From: Kaistia defluvii
Lineage (GTDB): Bacteria; Pseudomonadota; Alphaproteobacteria; Rhizobiales; Kaistiaceae
DNA length: 64,000 nt
Direction: 5' to 3'
NCBI RefSeq assembly: GCF_026343955.1
Contig: NZ_JAPKNI010000002.1
Location: forward strand, 434,001 to 498,000
In this document: piece by piece, positions 8,845 through 16,634 of the stretch
How positions within the stretch are numbered: the stretch's first letter is position 1
Layout: every line of letters starts with the position of its first letter
Program-made: the position numbers and the translations under genes
The notes under the pieces: generated by a model
What the model saw: the letters and a program-made list of their open reading frames with translations, nothing else
Database searches by the model: none
Told to the model about the DNA's origin: nothing

Positions 8845-9416
8845 TTTTTCTCAATTGTTCCAAATACAGCGTTGGCGACGTTGGTAAGTAAGCCACTCAC
8901 GCCGTCCGAAAAATAGCCGACGAGAAATGCCAGGGCGGTCACCGTGCCCATGGGGGCTTCGCTGGAAGAGTTTCCCATGCCGATCAAACCGCCATTAAAC
9001 AGGTTCATGACAACCACGGCGTATACCCCTCCCACCATCGGGACAAAAACACGCCAGTAGAACCTGTCAACGTGCCATTTTCCGGTGGCGACCGAGTGCA
9101 TGAGCCACTTGATTGAGAAGGTAGTTCCGCCCAGTGCGCCAGTGAAAAATATCGCTAGGAGCTTAATCTCCAAGTTGAAGATGATATCCCAGCACAGAGG
9201 AATCTTGAAACTCTGGCCCGAAAGTCCGGCGCAAACAAATGTAGCAACCAGACCTACGGCCAAATAGGCGCCAGCGATGAAAGCCTCTCGATTGATGAGA
9301 GCCTTTGCGTCGGGACCAAATCTTGTCTGCCATTCCCAAGGCTCCCGGCCGTCTTCAAATCCTTTGTCGGGATCCTTGGGGGGCGTCGGATGCTGCTCTA
9401 CGGGCGGTTCATTCAT
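8841..9416 (-). CDS. Four-helix inner-membrane protein of unknown family
   Basis: This 191-aa protein has a proline-rich, charged, cytosolic-looking N terminus of about 45 residues. About four hydrophobic segments follow (near residues 48-68, 78-100, 125-148 and 160-185). I see no enzymatic motif and do not recognise the family. The gene is the middle of three, overlapping its upstream neighbour and its downstream neighbour by ATGA junctions of four bases each, so all three are probably made in fixed proportion. In a defence context such a protein could be the membrane-acting effector or an anchor; that is inference. Confidence 0.7.
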   Translation of the reverse strand: MNEPPVEQHPTPPKDPDKGFEDGREPWEWQTRFGPDAKALINREAFIAGAYLAVGLVATFVCAGLSGQSFKIPLCWDIIFNLEIKLLAIFFTGALGGTTFSIKWLMHSVATGKWHVDRFYWRVFVPMVGGVYAVVVMNLFNGGLIGMGNSSSEAPMGTVTALAFLVGYFSDGVSGLLTNVANAVFGTIEKK

Positions 9417-10066
9417 GCAGCATTCGCGACGCGTGAGTAGTTATCAACGGTGTATTGAGCGTTTTCGACGTTTTGGAAGGAGTTGTAGTCCCATTCTGCT
9501 GTCCGTTCAGCGATCTCCGCAATTACCTTGCGAAAGAACTGTCGACCCAGGCTCCTCCCGTTTATATGATAGGCACGGTTAGCATCTCCGAAGACGTAGT
9601 AGTCTTCATCAGCCTGAATTTCATTGTAAACAGAAAGTGGGGAGCTCTCTTTCCACACAGTTCCAGACGCTGTTATTGCCACTGAGGAGAAGCGATCCAA
9701 CGAGAATTCGGGCGCCAGCAAAAGGTGAATGTGTGCGTAATCCACGCCGCACCCCACTTCACTAGATGGCATCCCGGGGCCGTGCTCAAACCAAAGGTAG
9801 TTGGCAACGGCACCGAGTTCTCGCGCAACACTCCGCACTTCAGAAAATGCGTTGATCTTCTGCTGATATTGTACTTCGGCGAAGCTCAAAGCAGAATTCT
9901 GCGGAATGATCAGAACCCAGTTTGCGACAATTGAGCCCTTGGTCGGTGTCACAAGGCACCGCTGGCTTTCAAAAAGCACCGTGTCCCATACGTGTTGGGG
10001 AGGCTGCCGCTTGCTCAACAGCGGAGCGAAGCGTCCCTCGTTCGATGCCTTCTTGTCGCCAGCCAT
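9413..10066 (-). CDS. HIT-like nucleotide hydrolase/transferase
   Basis: This 217-aa protein looks like the histidine-triad / GalT-like fold. An N-terminal VLFESQRCLVTPTKGSIV...NWVLIIP stretch fits the substrate-binding strands. LWFEHGP and GCGVDYAHIHLLL follow, where the AHIHLLL segment matches the HxHxx core of nucleotidyl hydrolases and transferases. It lacks the classic third histidine at the usual place (LLL instead of HVH). It is the first gene of the three-gene minus-strand operon, followed by the membrane protein and the PEP-synthase/MazG fusion. Its substrate is unknown; HIT relatives act on dinucleoside polyphosphates or NMP conjugates. Confidence 0.7.
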   Translation of the reverse strand: MAGDKKASNEGRFAPLLSKRQPPQHVWDTVLFESQRCLVTPTKGSIVANWVLIIPQNSALSFAEVQYQQKINAFSEVRSVARELGAVANYLWFEHGPGMPSSEVGCGVDYAHIHLLLAPEFSLDRFSSVAITASGTVWKESSPLSVYNEIQADEDYYVFGDANRAYHINGRSLGRQFFRKVIAEIAERTAEWDYNSFQNVENAQYTVDNYSRVANAA

Positions 10067-10824
10067 GTTGTCACTCTTGTCCTATCGGGCCGTCGCAATG
10101 CGACGTTCAACAACCATACACGATTATCCCCAAGGCCATAAGATCGTCTCGGTTACTCCTTGGTCGCAATCCCAATTGCGGTGAACAGTTTGGGCTGATT
10201 TGCGGCCGAAATTAAACGGAAAAATCCGAGGGGCCGAAATTAGGCTTTGCGGACCGCGTGGCCCCCCCGTGCCACTCGTCCTCACGGTGCCCGCCATGGG
10301 GCGTTTCTCTGACAGATGTGGCCACAGTGGCGGAACCCCGCGCGAGGGCCTGAGCGCCAATGCCGACTGACACGCCGCGCTTTCCGCAACCACTCTCTGC
10401 AGCAACTTGGCGCTGCTTCGCTTTGGTAAACCCTGAGAGGACAAGAGAAAGGCTCCCTTGAGGGGGACGAACCTGCGAGCACCGCCGAGTGTCGGCAAGT
10501 GCGATTTAATGCTCGGTTCCGTCATTGGTTCGTTACCGAGGCCGAGCGGGCGGACCAACCTGAGAGTATCATCGCGGAAGTGGTGGGGCACGAGGAAGGA
10601 CGGAAGTCGATCATCCTGAGCATTCACTCGGGTGGACCCTAGAGGCACCAAAAACGGACCTGCGCGGAAGCTGTGACCCTTCCGTCGAACTGAACTTTTG
10701 ACGTGAGCCCCGGCGTCTCCGGCATTGCAACCCTGAATGCAGCGGCTAGCTGGTCGGCAAGCCGACCGCCAGTTGATATCAGGCGGTCGACGCAATTTTC
10801 TCGTGATCGAATTCTTACGTTTTT
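10067..10824. other. Long intergenic stretch between two defence-like units
   Basis: No convincing gene is seen in 758 bases. A minus-strand frame starting at a TTG overlapping the nuclease stop has arginine/proline-rich noise-like sequence and was rejected. The stretch holds a 28-bp block (10222-10249) repeated near 12816, a short direct repeat GGCCGAAATTA at 10204-10214 and 10232-10242, and a C-run near 10262. The region should contain the promoter of the HIT operon. Confidence 0.5.
10222..10249. repeat. 28-bp imperfect direct repeat, copy A
   Basis: This matches 12816-12843 at 24 of 28 positions (core AAATCCGAGGGG) and both copies are followed by a C-run. It lies 156 bases ahead of the HIT-operon start codon on the minus strand; copy B lies 144 bases ahead of the OLD nuclease start. 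It may be a shared promoter element or the scar of insertion or duplication around the nuclease gene. Confidence 0.6.
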
Positions 10825-12672
10825 TCAAGCCTCGGCCGTCGCTGCTTCGCCAGCTCCTTCCTGGCCTCCCATCCCCTCCACGGGGATCTCGGCCGCAACC
10901 GCCGTCAAAAGCTCGTCAACTGTCTCATACGGTAGAATTCCCGCTGGCGGATCAGTGCGAAGGTAGAGCAGGTAATCAAAAACCCATTTAACTCGATCGC
11001 GCGCTACAGGATCATTGCGCATGAGCATCACGGTTTTGTAGGGCTTGTCGCTGGAAGCAGATGTTCCGAACATCGCGTGTTCGAAGTCGACAACGCTCGC
11101 AGCAAGGCGCACTTGAGTGCCCCCCGGTGCGGACTTGACGGCCTTCAGGATGGCTTCATTCGCGCTCCAAGCTGAATTCGCTTTCCCGTTTTTATCTTTT
11201 GGGCGATCCGTATCGTGCAGGATCGCATAGCTGCTCCCGAACTGATTAAGTATCTTCGTTATTATTGGGATAATCCACTTTCCGCGGGCGCGAACTATGT
11301 GCACATTACGGTATTTCTGGAGGTCAGAATTTATAATCTCCCGGAAGGCAGAATACTCTGTGTCTCCTTCGACGACTATAGTGTCTCCTCCAAAGAAAAA
11401 CTCTCCGACGTAAGGGTCCCACTGATTGAGAAGCTTCAGAAGTTCCTTATCTTCGTCACTAAGTTTGACTTTGTCGGGTCGGAACACAGTTGTTCCGCTT
11501 ATGCTGCCAGATTGCGCGCGGGCCACTCGTACGATCGTTGTGTTGTCGCGGGAAACGTCGATGAATGGCGGAGAGTGGGTAGTGACCATCACCTGCCAGC
11601 CACTCCCTTCCGACGCTAGATCATAAAGAACTCTGCACGCATCGCGAACAGCCGCCGGGTGGAGGCAGATCTCCGGCTCGTCTAACAGCAAGACGTGTGG
11701 GCGACTGAGTACCTCGTTCTCGGGCTCGGCGCCTTTGTCGGATTTTTTGACCTTCTTAACGTCCGGTTGCCGTTCCGACGCGATCTTTAACGACGACCAA
11801 AGAAGCGTTCGACGCGCCCCGCTTCCCTGTTTATCCAGCGGGGCCATATGCCCGCCATCAGGCCCCATGCGGATTATCGGCTTGGCCGCAAACAAGCTAA
11901 CGTTTTTGTCTGAGATCTGCTCAGGACGCGTGTCGAGCAAGACCTTGAAGCCCACAAAAATCTCTTTGACATAGCCCGACAGCGCCTCTTGAAGCCCTAC
12001 GATCTCATCCTGACTGTCTTCCACAATCTGCTTTTGCAATTCGCGGATTTGCTCGGTGAGCTTCTCAATGGCGGAAACCTCTTCACCTGCTGCCCGTGCG
12101 GCGCGCTCGGCTAAAATGTCCTGCATGAGCTTCGAGATTTTTTCGCCCTGCTCTTCCGGGCTGGAAAAAGCATCGACGCGGTGCGGAATGGGGCGCCGCG
12201 ACTTGGCTACATTGGGCGCTCCCCACGGAACGCGCTCATCCCAATCTTCGGCGTCAGCTCTTCGGCCTTGCCGTTTAGGATCCTTGTTGGGCTCCTCCCA
12301 GCGCCACCTCTCGCGAACAAAGAGAGATCCAGTCTCCTCATCTTTGTGCAGCCAGTGTTCAGCCGGTAGGTCCTCCCACACGAAGGTTTGGAGTTCAATT
12401 TCTGGAAGATGATTGGCGTCCACGACCTCGCCGGGAAAGTCCTCCAGTTTCAAGCGTCCTTCGGCAGTCGCGTGCGACATGACGACTTCGTAGGCTCGCA
12501 ATATCGTGCTCTTACCGGCATTGTTGGGGCCCACTAAAACTACGATATCGTCCAGATCGATAGACACCGGCTCCGGGCCGATCGACCGAAAATTTCGAAC
12601 TATGAGCCGCTTCACTTTCGACTTGGTGAGAGTGAATGTGGTGTCCTCTCCCTTGGCTACTGCTTTTGCCAT
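10825..12672 (-). CDS. OLD-family ATP-dependent nuclease (ABC-ATPase plus TOPRIM)
   Basis: This 615-aa protein couples an SMC-like ATPase to a TOPRIM nuclease, the architecture of phage P2 Old and Gabija GajA. Visible motifs in order are Walker A GPNNAGKST near residue 37, a helical insert, Walker B LLLDEPEICLHP, and THSPPFID. The TOPRIM set follows: VVEGDTEY, HDTDRPKD and a final acidic VDFEHAMF. I chose ATG 12672 because an excellent AGGAGGGG site precedes it; the open frame extends upstream to 12777 without such support. No UvrD-like helicase is adjacent, so it is not a complete Gabija pair. The family is tied to anti-phage defence, which fits its place on a mobile element. Confidence 0.88.
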   Translation of the reverse strand: MAKAVAKGEDTTFTLTKSKVKRLIVRNFRSIGPEPVSIDLDDIVVLVGPNNAGKSTILRAYEVVMSHATAEGRLKLEDFPGEVVDANHLPEIELQTFVWEDLPAEHWLHKDEETGSLFVRERWRWEEPNKDPKRQGRRADAEDWDERVPWGAPNVAKSRRPIPHRVDAFSSPEEQGEKISKLMQDILAERAARAAGEEVSAIEKLTEQIRELQKQIVEDSQDEIVGLQEALSGYVKEIFVGFKVLLDTRPEQISDKNVSLFAAKPIIRMGPDGGHMAPLDKQGSGARRTLLWSSLKIASERQPDVKKVKKSDKGAEPENEVLSRPHVLLLDEPEICLHPAAVRDACRVLYDLASEGSGWQVMVTTHSPPFIDVSRDNTTIVRVARAQSGSISGTTVFRPDKVKLSDEDKELLKLLNQWDPYVGEFFFGGDTIVVEGDTEYSAFREIINSDLQKYRNVHIVRARGKWIIPIITKILNQFGSSYAILHDTDRPKDKNGKANSAWSANEAILKAVKSAPGGTQVRLAASVVDFEHAMFGTSASSDKPYKTVMLMRNDPVARDRVKWVFDYLLYLRTDPPAGILPYETVDELLTAVAAEIPVEGMGGQEGAGEAATAEA

Positions 12673-13209
12673 TTCTGCCCCTCCTGCGACCAATCCTGAA
12701 TTGTAGTAGAGCCGATTTGCTCTCGTGGAGAAATAGCGACTTCGCGCGCAGCGAAGAGCGGCGTTGATCCTAGGCACTGAGGGGGCGAGAGAAGGGCTAG
12801 TTCAAAATTGTTGAGAAATCCGAGGGGGCGAAATCCGGCTCTGTTGAGCGCGCATCACCCCCCCCCCGCCGCCCATCGTCCACCTATAGGCCACCATCAA
12901 ATCCACGTTCTCAGCCATCATCGGCTTAACGCCACAACGGCCAGCGGCTCCTCGCTCATCGGAAATCCATCGGGGAGCACGATCTATCGCCGTCGGTCGT
13001 GCACCAGGGTGGGGCACGCCGCCCCGTCTCGTCTCTGGCGATGCCGCGCCCATCTCTGACATTTTGCCCGCTTCGATTTGGCTGTGCTTCAGGAGAAGCA
13101 ACGGAGGAGATCCGAATGTGAGCATTGCTTCGCTTCGACAATATCGCTTGACCACTCAAATCGTAGCGGTATTAATCGAAGCATCCAAAACGAAGCAGAG
13201 CGGTTCCCG
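12673..13209. other. Intergenic divergent promoter region
   Basis: This lies between the minus-strand nuclease and the plus-strand recombinase. It holds repeat copy B (12816-12843) and a long C-run near 12857. Frames crossing it show no protein-like sequence. Confidence 0.5.
12816..12843. repeat. 28-bp imperfect direct repeat, copy B
   Basis: This is the partner of 10222-10249 (24 of 28 positions identical). It sits upstream of the OLD nuclease gene in the same orientation and at nearly the same distance as copy A from the HIT operon. Confidence 0.6.
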
Positions 13210-13854
13210 ATGTTCATCCGAGCCTATCTCCGCGCGTCCACGAAAGAGCAGGACGCAACGCGGGCCCAGTCCGACCTTCACAAGTTCGCGGAGGAGCGTG
13301 GGCTGAAGATCGCGGCGTCCTACGTCGAGAACGAGAGCGGCGCATCGCTCAAGCGCCCCGAACTGTTCCGGCTCCTGGCTGACTGCTCTCCCGGCGACGT
13401 GCTGTTGATCGAACAGGTGGACCGCCTAAGCCGCCTCAACGCCGCCGACTGGGAACGTCTCAAGGACGAGATCAGGTCTCGCCGGGTGAAAGTCGTGGCG
13501 CTCGACCTCCCGACTTCGTGGAGCATGATCCAGTCCAACCCCGACGACATCCATAGCCGGATGCTCGACGCGATTAACGCCATGATGCTCGACATGCTCG
13601 CCGCCATCGCCCGCAAAGACTACGAGGACCGGCTCCGGCGTCAGGCCCAAGGCATCGCCAAGGCGAAGGAAGAGGGGGTCTATCGTGGACGCCCAGAGGA
13701 CACCGAGCGCAACGCGGCTATCCTTCAGATGCTCAGGGGTGGGCAGAAGTGGCGGGACATCGCTGCGGCGACGGGCTGCTCCATGTCTACGCTGTCGCGG
13801 CTGGCGAAGCGGCTGGCGGACGAGCCCATGCAGACGAACACGGCGGGAGCTTGA
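13210..13854 (+). CDS. Small serine recombinase (resolvase/invertase family)
   Basis: This 214-aa protein would cut and rejoin DNA through a serine. The N-terminal block AYLRASTKEQ carries the catalytic serine in the YxRxSTxxQ context. ASLKRPELFRLL and LLIEQVDRLSR are the conserved resolvase-domain blocks, and a C-terminal GQKWRDIAAATGCSMSTLSRL segment is a helix-turn-helix of the Hin/Tn3 type. ATG 13210 gives the standard N terminus; the frame is open further upstream without homology. The partner sites are not evident nearby. It may resolve or invert part of the element, or be a phage remnant. Confidence 0.88.
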   Translation: MFIRAYLRASTKEQDATRAQSDLHKFAEERGLKIAASYVENESGASLKRPELFRLLADCSPGDVLLIEQVDRLSRLNAADWERLKDEIRSRRVKVVALDLPTSWSMIQSNPDDIHSRMLDAINAMMLDMLAAIARKDYEDRLRRQAQGIAKAKEEGVYRGRPEDTERNAAILQMLRGGQKWRDIAAATGCSMSTLSRLAKRLADEPMQTNTAGA

Positions 13855-13858
13855 GGTC

Positions 13859-13960
13859 ATGGTTGAGGTGATCGTCATGGTGGTCATAGGCGCAATCGCG
13901 GGTGTCTTCGCGGTTGCGGGATTGGCTGGCGTTCTGCGGGGCTTCGGGCTCTTCGATTGA
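13859..13960 (+). CDS. Possible 33-aa single-span membrane peptide
   Basis: ATG 13859 opens five bases after the recombinase stop and encodes a short, strongly hydrophobic chain (MVEVIVMVVIGAIAGVF...). That would form one transmembrane helix with a small polar tail. GGAG lies about ten bases upstream. Phage and toxin peptides of this size exist, but so do chance frames. I do not recognise it. Confidence 0.35.
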   Translation: MVEVIVMVVIGAIAGVFAVAGLAGVLRGFGLFD

Positions 13961-13974
13961 CGCCGGATGGGCGG

Positions 13975-14008
13975 CTTTGATCCGAGGTCAGACATCGCTT
14001 CAAACGCT
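13975..14008. repeat. 34-bp imperfect repeat of a BRO-gene segment
   Basis: CTTTGA-n3-GAGGTCAGACATC-n2-TTCAAACGCT occurs here and inside the BRO-N gene at 14445-14478, with only the five n positions differing. The upstream copy lies outside any intact gene. It suggests a duplication or a deletion junction next to the prohibitin fragment. Confidence 0.6.
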
Positions 14009-14043
14009 ATGCAAGGCCGCCAGAAGCCAAAATTATTGGCCTT

Positions 14044-14265
14044 TTGTGCTTCGCCACCCGCGCTCAGGCTCGGGCTCAGGCCGACGCCGATGCTGCCCGC
14101 CTTCGCGGTGAGGCCGAGGCGGACGCCATCCGCGCCAAGGGTGCGGCACTTCGCGACAACCCGACGCTCATCGAACTGACCTCGGCCGAGCGCTGGAACG
14201 GCATCCTTCCGACCACCATGGTCCCCGGCGGGGCTGTGCCTTTCGTCAACGTCTCGGGGAAGTGA
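14044..14265 (+). pseudogene. C-terminal fragment of a phage prohibitin/SPFH-family protein
   Basis: The frame gives an Ala/Arg/Glu-rich coiled coil (ARAQADADAARLRGEAEADA) followed by LTSAERWNGILPTTMVPGGA. That ending is typical of prohibitin-family proteins found in phages. The SPFH domain that should precede it is missing and no good start codon is present, so this is a 5'-truncated remnant. It ends one base before the BRO-N gene starts. Confidence 0.6.
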
Positions 14266-14266
14266 C

Positions 14267-14758
14267 ATGACCGCACTCAAGACCGCCGAGCCGAAAGTCA
14301 CCCTGTTCGATTTCAAAGGCCATCCGTTTCAGGTTGTGACCTTCGACGGCGAGCCATGGTTCGTCGCTAAGCAGGTGAGAGAACTCCTCGATATCCAGCA
14401 GGGCGGGGCAAATCTCTCCTACCTAGACGCCAGCGAGAAGATGACTTTGAACAGAGGTCAGACATCTGTTCAAACGCTCTTCAAACCCTCTGAGGGCCGA
14501 GGAGGGGCACGCCGCCTGAACCTGATTGCCGAAAGCGGCCTCTACAAGACGGTCCTTCGGTCGGACAAGCCGAAGGCCAAGGAGTTCCAGAACTGGGTCA
14601 CTAAGGAGGTCCTCCCCTCGATCCGCAAGGATGGCGGCTATGTCATGGGGGAGGAGAAGCTCGCGACCGGCGAGATGACCGAGGGCGAGTTGGTCCTGAC
14701 GGCCATGCGGATGATGGAGGACAAGGTGGCGCGCTATCCTGCGACAATATGTCAGTAA
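14267..14758 (+). CDS. BRO-N domain phage protein (antirepressor-like)
   Basis: This 163-aa protein has the BRO-N fold, seen as LFDFKGHPFQVVTFDGEPWFVAKQV at the start, LIAESGLYKTVLRSDKPKAKEFQNWV in the middle, and EVLPSIRKDGGY at about residue 120. These proteins are DNA-binding, often phage antirepressors. The usual C-terminal KilA-C/ANT domain is absent; the chain ends soon after a short helix, so it may be truncated. Palindromic operator-like sites lie at and just beyond its stop codon. Confidence 0.82.
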   Translation: MTALKTAEPKVTLFDFKGHPFQVVTFDGEPWFVAKQVRELLDIQQGGANLSYLDASEKMTLNRGQTSVQTLFKPSEGRGGARRLNLIAESGLYKTVLRSDKPKAKEFQNWVTKEVLPSIRKDGGYVMGEEKLATGEMTEGELVLTAMRMMEDKVARYPATICQ

Positions 14759-14774
14759 GTCACCGCATGATGAC
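14759..14774. promoter_or_regulatory. Operator-like palindrome 1
   Basis: GTCACCGCATGATGAC is a near-perfect 16-bp dyad (GTCAyC....GrTGAC). It matches the site 65 bases downstream and probably binds a phage repressor controlling the following genes. Confidence 0.5.
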
Positions 14775-14823
14775 CATCGCAGCGTTCAGCAATGATGGGT
14801 TCGACCATCGACTTCAAATAGTA

Positions 14824-14839
14824 GTCACCATGTGATGAC
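14824..14839. promoter_or_regulatory. Operator-like palindrome 2
   Basis: GTCACCATGTGATGAC shares the dyad of the site at 14759. It lies in a 195-bp AT-richer gap before the hypothetical gene at 14954 and the integrase, a likely promoter region. Confidence 0.5.
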
Positions 14840-14953
14840 GATGCATATTCAATATATCTATGAGGTGACGAGCGGATCATATTTCGGCATTGCCGAACGA
14901 ACATTCAGGTCACACAAATCCGTGGTCGATTAATATCGCTTCGGAGATCCATT

Positions 14954-15310
14954 GTGCCATCTAGCTACCATTCATGCCGTCGGGTGAATGCCCGGCCCCA
15001 AGACCAGATCGCAGCCCACATTGTGGCCGCCGAGGACCTTCTAACGGCCATGGCCACAAGCGCGGGGCTCACCTATCCCGAGAAGGACGCCGTAGCGGCG
15101 CTGCGGAAGGTCAACGGCTTTGTCTTTGAAGCCGCCGTAGCGATGGCCTCCGGGTTCCCCATCGGGCACGGAGAGGTCCTAGAGCCGTACAGGCGGGCCC
15201 TCATGAAGCTCATCGAGTTCAACCGTCTTCTGCCCGAAGAGGCGCAGACGCTCCCCGCGCAATGGCTCGCCTCGTTGAGCGCGTCCAAGCCCGCCAAGGG
15301 GAGTAAGTGA
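14954..15310 (+). CDS. Hypothetical protein, 118 aa, upstream of recombinase
   Basis: I do not recognise the family. The product is mostly helical (IAAHIVAAEDLLTAMATSAG, VLEPYRRALMKLIEFNRLL), soluble and without cysteine clusters beyond one near the start. It starts at GTG 14954 (other starts are possible) and stops two bases before the recombinase ATG. The two are probably co-transcribed, and a role in recombination directionality or regulation is conceivable. Confidence 0.55.
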   Translation: MPSSYHSCRRVNARPQDQIAAHIVAAEDLLTAMATSAGLTYPEKDAVAALRKVNGFVFEAAVAMASGFPIGHGEVLEPYRRALMKLIEFNRLLPEEAQTLPAQWLASLSASKPAKGSK

Positions 15311-15311
15311 T

Positions 15312-16334
15312 ATGGCGCGGATGAGAGGACGACGCTGGCAAGGCGATGTGACCACCGCTGACGGTACGCGCCTGAGGCCGACCTTCGCGACCGAGGCGGC
15401 GGCGATCCAATGGGAGGACGAAGCGCGGGATGCCGTCCTGCTCGGGAAGCCGATCCCGAAGGCGCTGGAAATGCCACGTGCCGAAGCAGCCCGAGACCTC
15501 AGCCGGTTGGGCGTCCTGTACAATTTCGTTTGCAGGACCGAATGGGACGCCATGCGCGCCTCTGCCGACCTAAAGCGCAACGGGCTCCATGTGGTCGAGT
15601 ATTTCGGGCGGAACAAGGATGTCCGTGAGATCCAGATGCCCGACATCGCTGACCTCAAGACCCACTTCGCCAAGCGTGGCAACTCGACAGCGACGATCAA
15701 CCGGAAGTGCGCAGCGCTGTCGAAGATGCTGCATGTGGCGGTAGAGGCCAGCGTTCTCGCCAAGGTCCCGAAGATCAAGCGCAACGCCGAGGTGAAGACC
15801 CGCTTCCGCTATATCGATGAGGCCGAAGAGCGGGCGATCATGGCCTATTGGAACGCCCGAGGGTGGACCGATTATGCCGACCTGACGACGCTTCTCGTGG
15901 ATACCGGGGCGCGCTGCTTCTCGGAGATGATAGCGGCTCACTGGGACGCCTTCGGGCCGCACGATGCGTCCGTCACCTTCTGGACCACGAAGACGAACCA
16001 GCCGCGCACCGTGCCGATCACCAAACGGAGCCGGGAGATCCTCGCCAGAAGGCGTGGACTGCATGGCCACAACGCGGGCCCGTTCACGATGATGCGGAAG
16101 GGGACGATGGCCGTCCGGTGGGATGCCATGCAGGAGACCTTAGGACTGGATGACGTGACGCCGCACACCCTGCGACATACCTGCTGTACTCGGCTGATCC
16201 TCGGCGGCGTGGACGTGAAGCGCGTCATGGAATGGATGGGGCACAGTAACCTGACCACGACGATGCGATATATGCAGATCCGGCCGGATGCCCTTCAGGA
16301 GGCGCTTCAGGTGCTGGAACGGGGCCGGGAGTAG
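15312..16334 (+). CDS. Tyrosine recombinase (phage-type integrase), internal copy
   Basis: This 340-aa site-specific recombinase has an N-terminal arm-type DNA-binding region, a central SAM-like core-binding domain (about residues 70-150) and a C-terminal catalytic domain. Catalytic residues are visible: the first Arg in DTGARCFSEM, HTLRHTCC giving the His-x-x-Arg pair, MGHSN for the third His/Trp position, and the nucleophile in MRYMQI. It lies in the middle of the element, about 7 kb from the nearest boundary, so it is probably not the enzyme that recombines the tRNA-Thr sites. It may belong to a nested phage. Confidence 0.9.
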   Translation: MARMRGRRWQGDVTTADGTRLRPTFATEAAAIQWEDEARDAVLLGKPIPKALEMPRAEAARDLSRLGVLYNFVCRTEWDAMRASADLKRNGLHVVEYFGRNKDVREIQMPDIADLKTHFAKRGNSTATINRKCAALSKMLHVAVEASVLAKVPKIKRNAEVKTRFRYIDEAEERAIMAYWNARGWTDYADLTTLLVDTGARCFSEMIAAHWDAFGPHDASVTFWTTKTNQPRTVPITKRSREILARRRGLHGHNAGPFTMMRKGTMAVRWDAMQETLGLDDVTPHTLRHTCCTRLILGGVDVKRVMEWMGHSNLTTTMRYMQIRPDALQEALQVLERGRE

Positions 16335-16582
16335 AGCGCGGGTCCGGCCTTTTCTGGACGGTCCTGCCGACGCAGCGAGAATTAGGCCGTCCACTAGGTA
16401 CATACAGGCGCCAATTCCGGCCGCCCCATCGGCATCCCGAACTACGACGCCCAATAGGACACACAGTCGTGGTCCCGGTTTCACCAGCGCGACCGTGTCC
16501 GCCTACCTGTTTACAGGCATGTATTGCGCTCAGGCGCTGACGCTGCCTCCGCCTCCGCCACCACCATCACGATCCACCCCAG

Positions 16583-16614
16583 GGCCTCGAAGGGACAACC
16601 TTCGGGGCCTTCTT
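16583..16614 (+). terminator. Rho-independent terminator after internal integrase
   Basis: GGCCTCGAAGG pairs with CCTTCGGGGCC (one G-U pair) around a 5-base loop and is followed by TTCTT. It separates the integrase from the HNH-like gene. Confidence 0.7.
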
Positions 16615-16634
16615 CATTTCACGAAAGGAAATCA

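Noticed and set aside
10124-10828. A 234-codon minus-strand frame starting at a TTG overlapping the nuclease stop
   Set aside because: Despite the coupled-looking start, the translation is Arg/Pro/Ser-rich with no domain pattern and no ribosome site of note; I treat the region as intergenic.
10825-12672. A Gabija system
   Set aside because: The OLD-like protein fits GajA, but no UvrD-like GajB gene is adjacent; the neighbours are a HIT operon and a recombinase.
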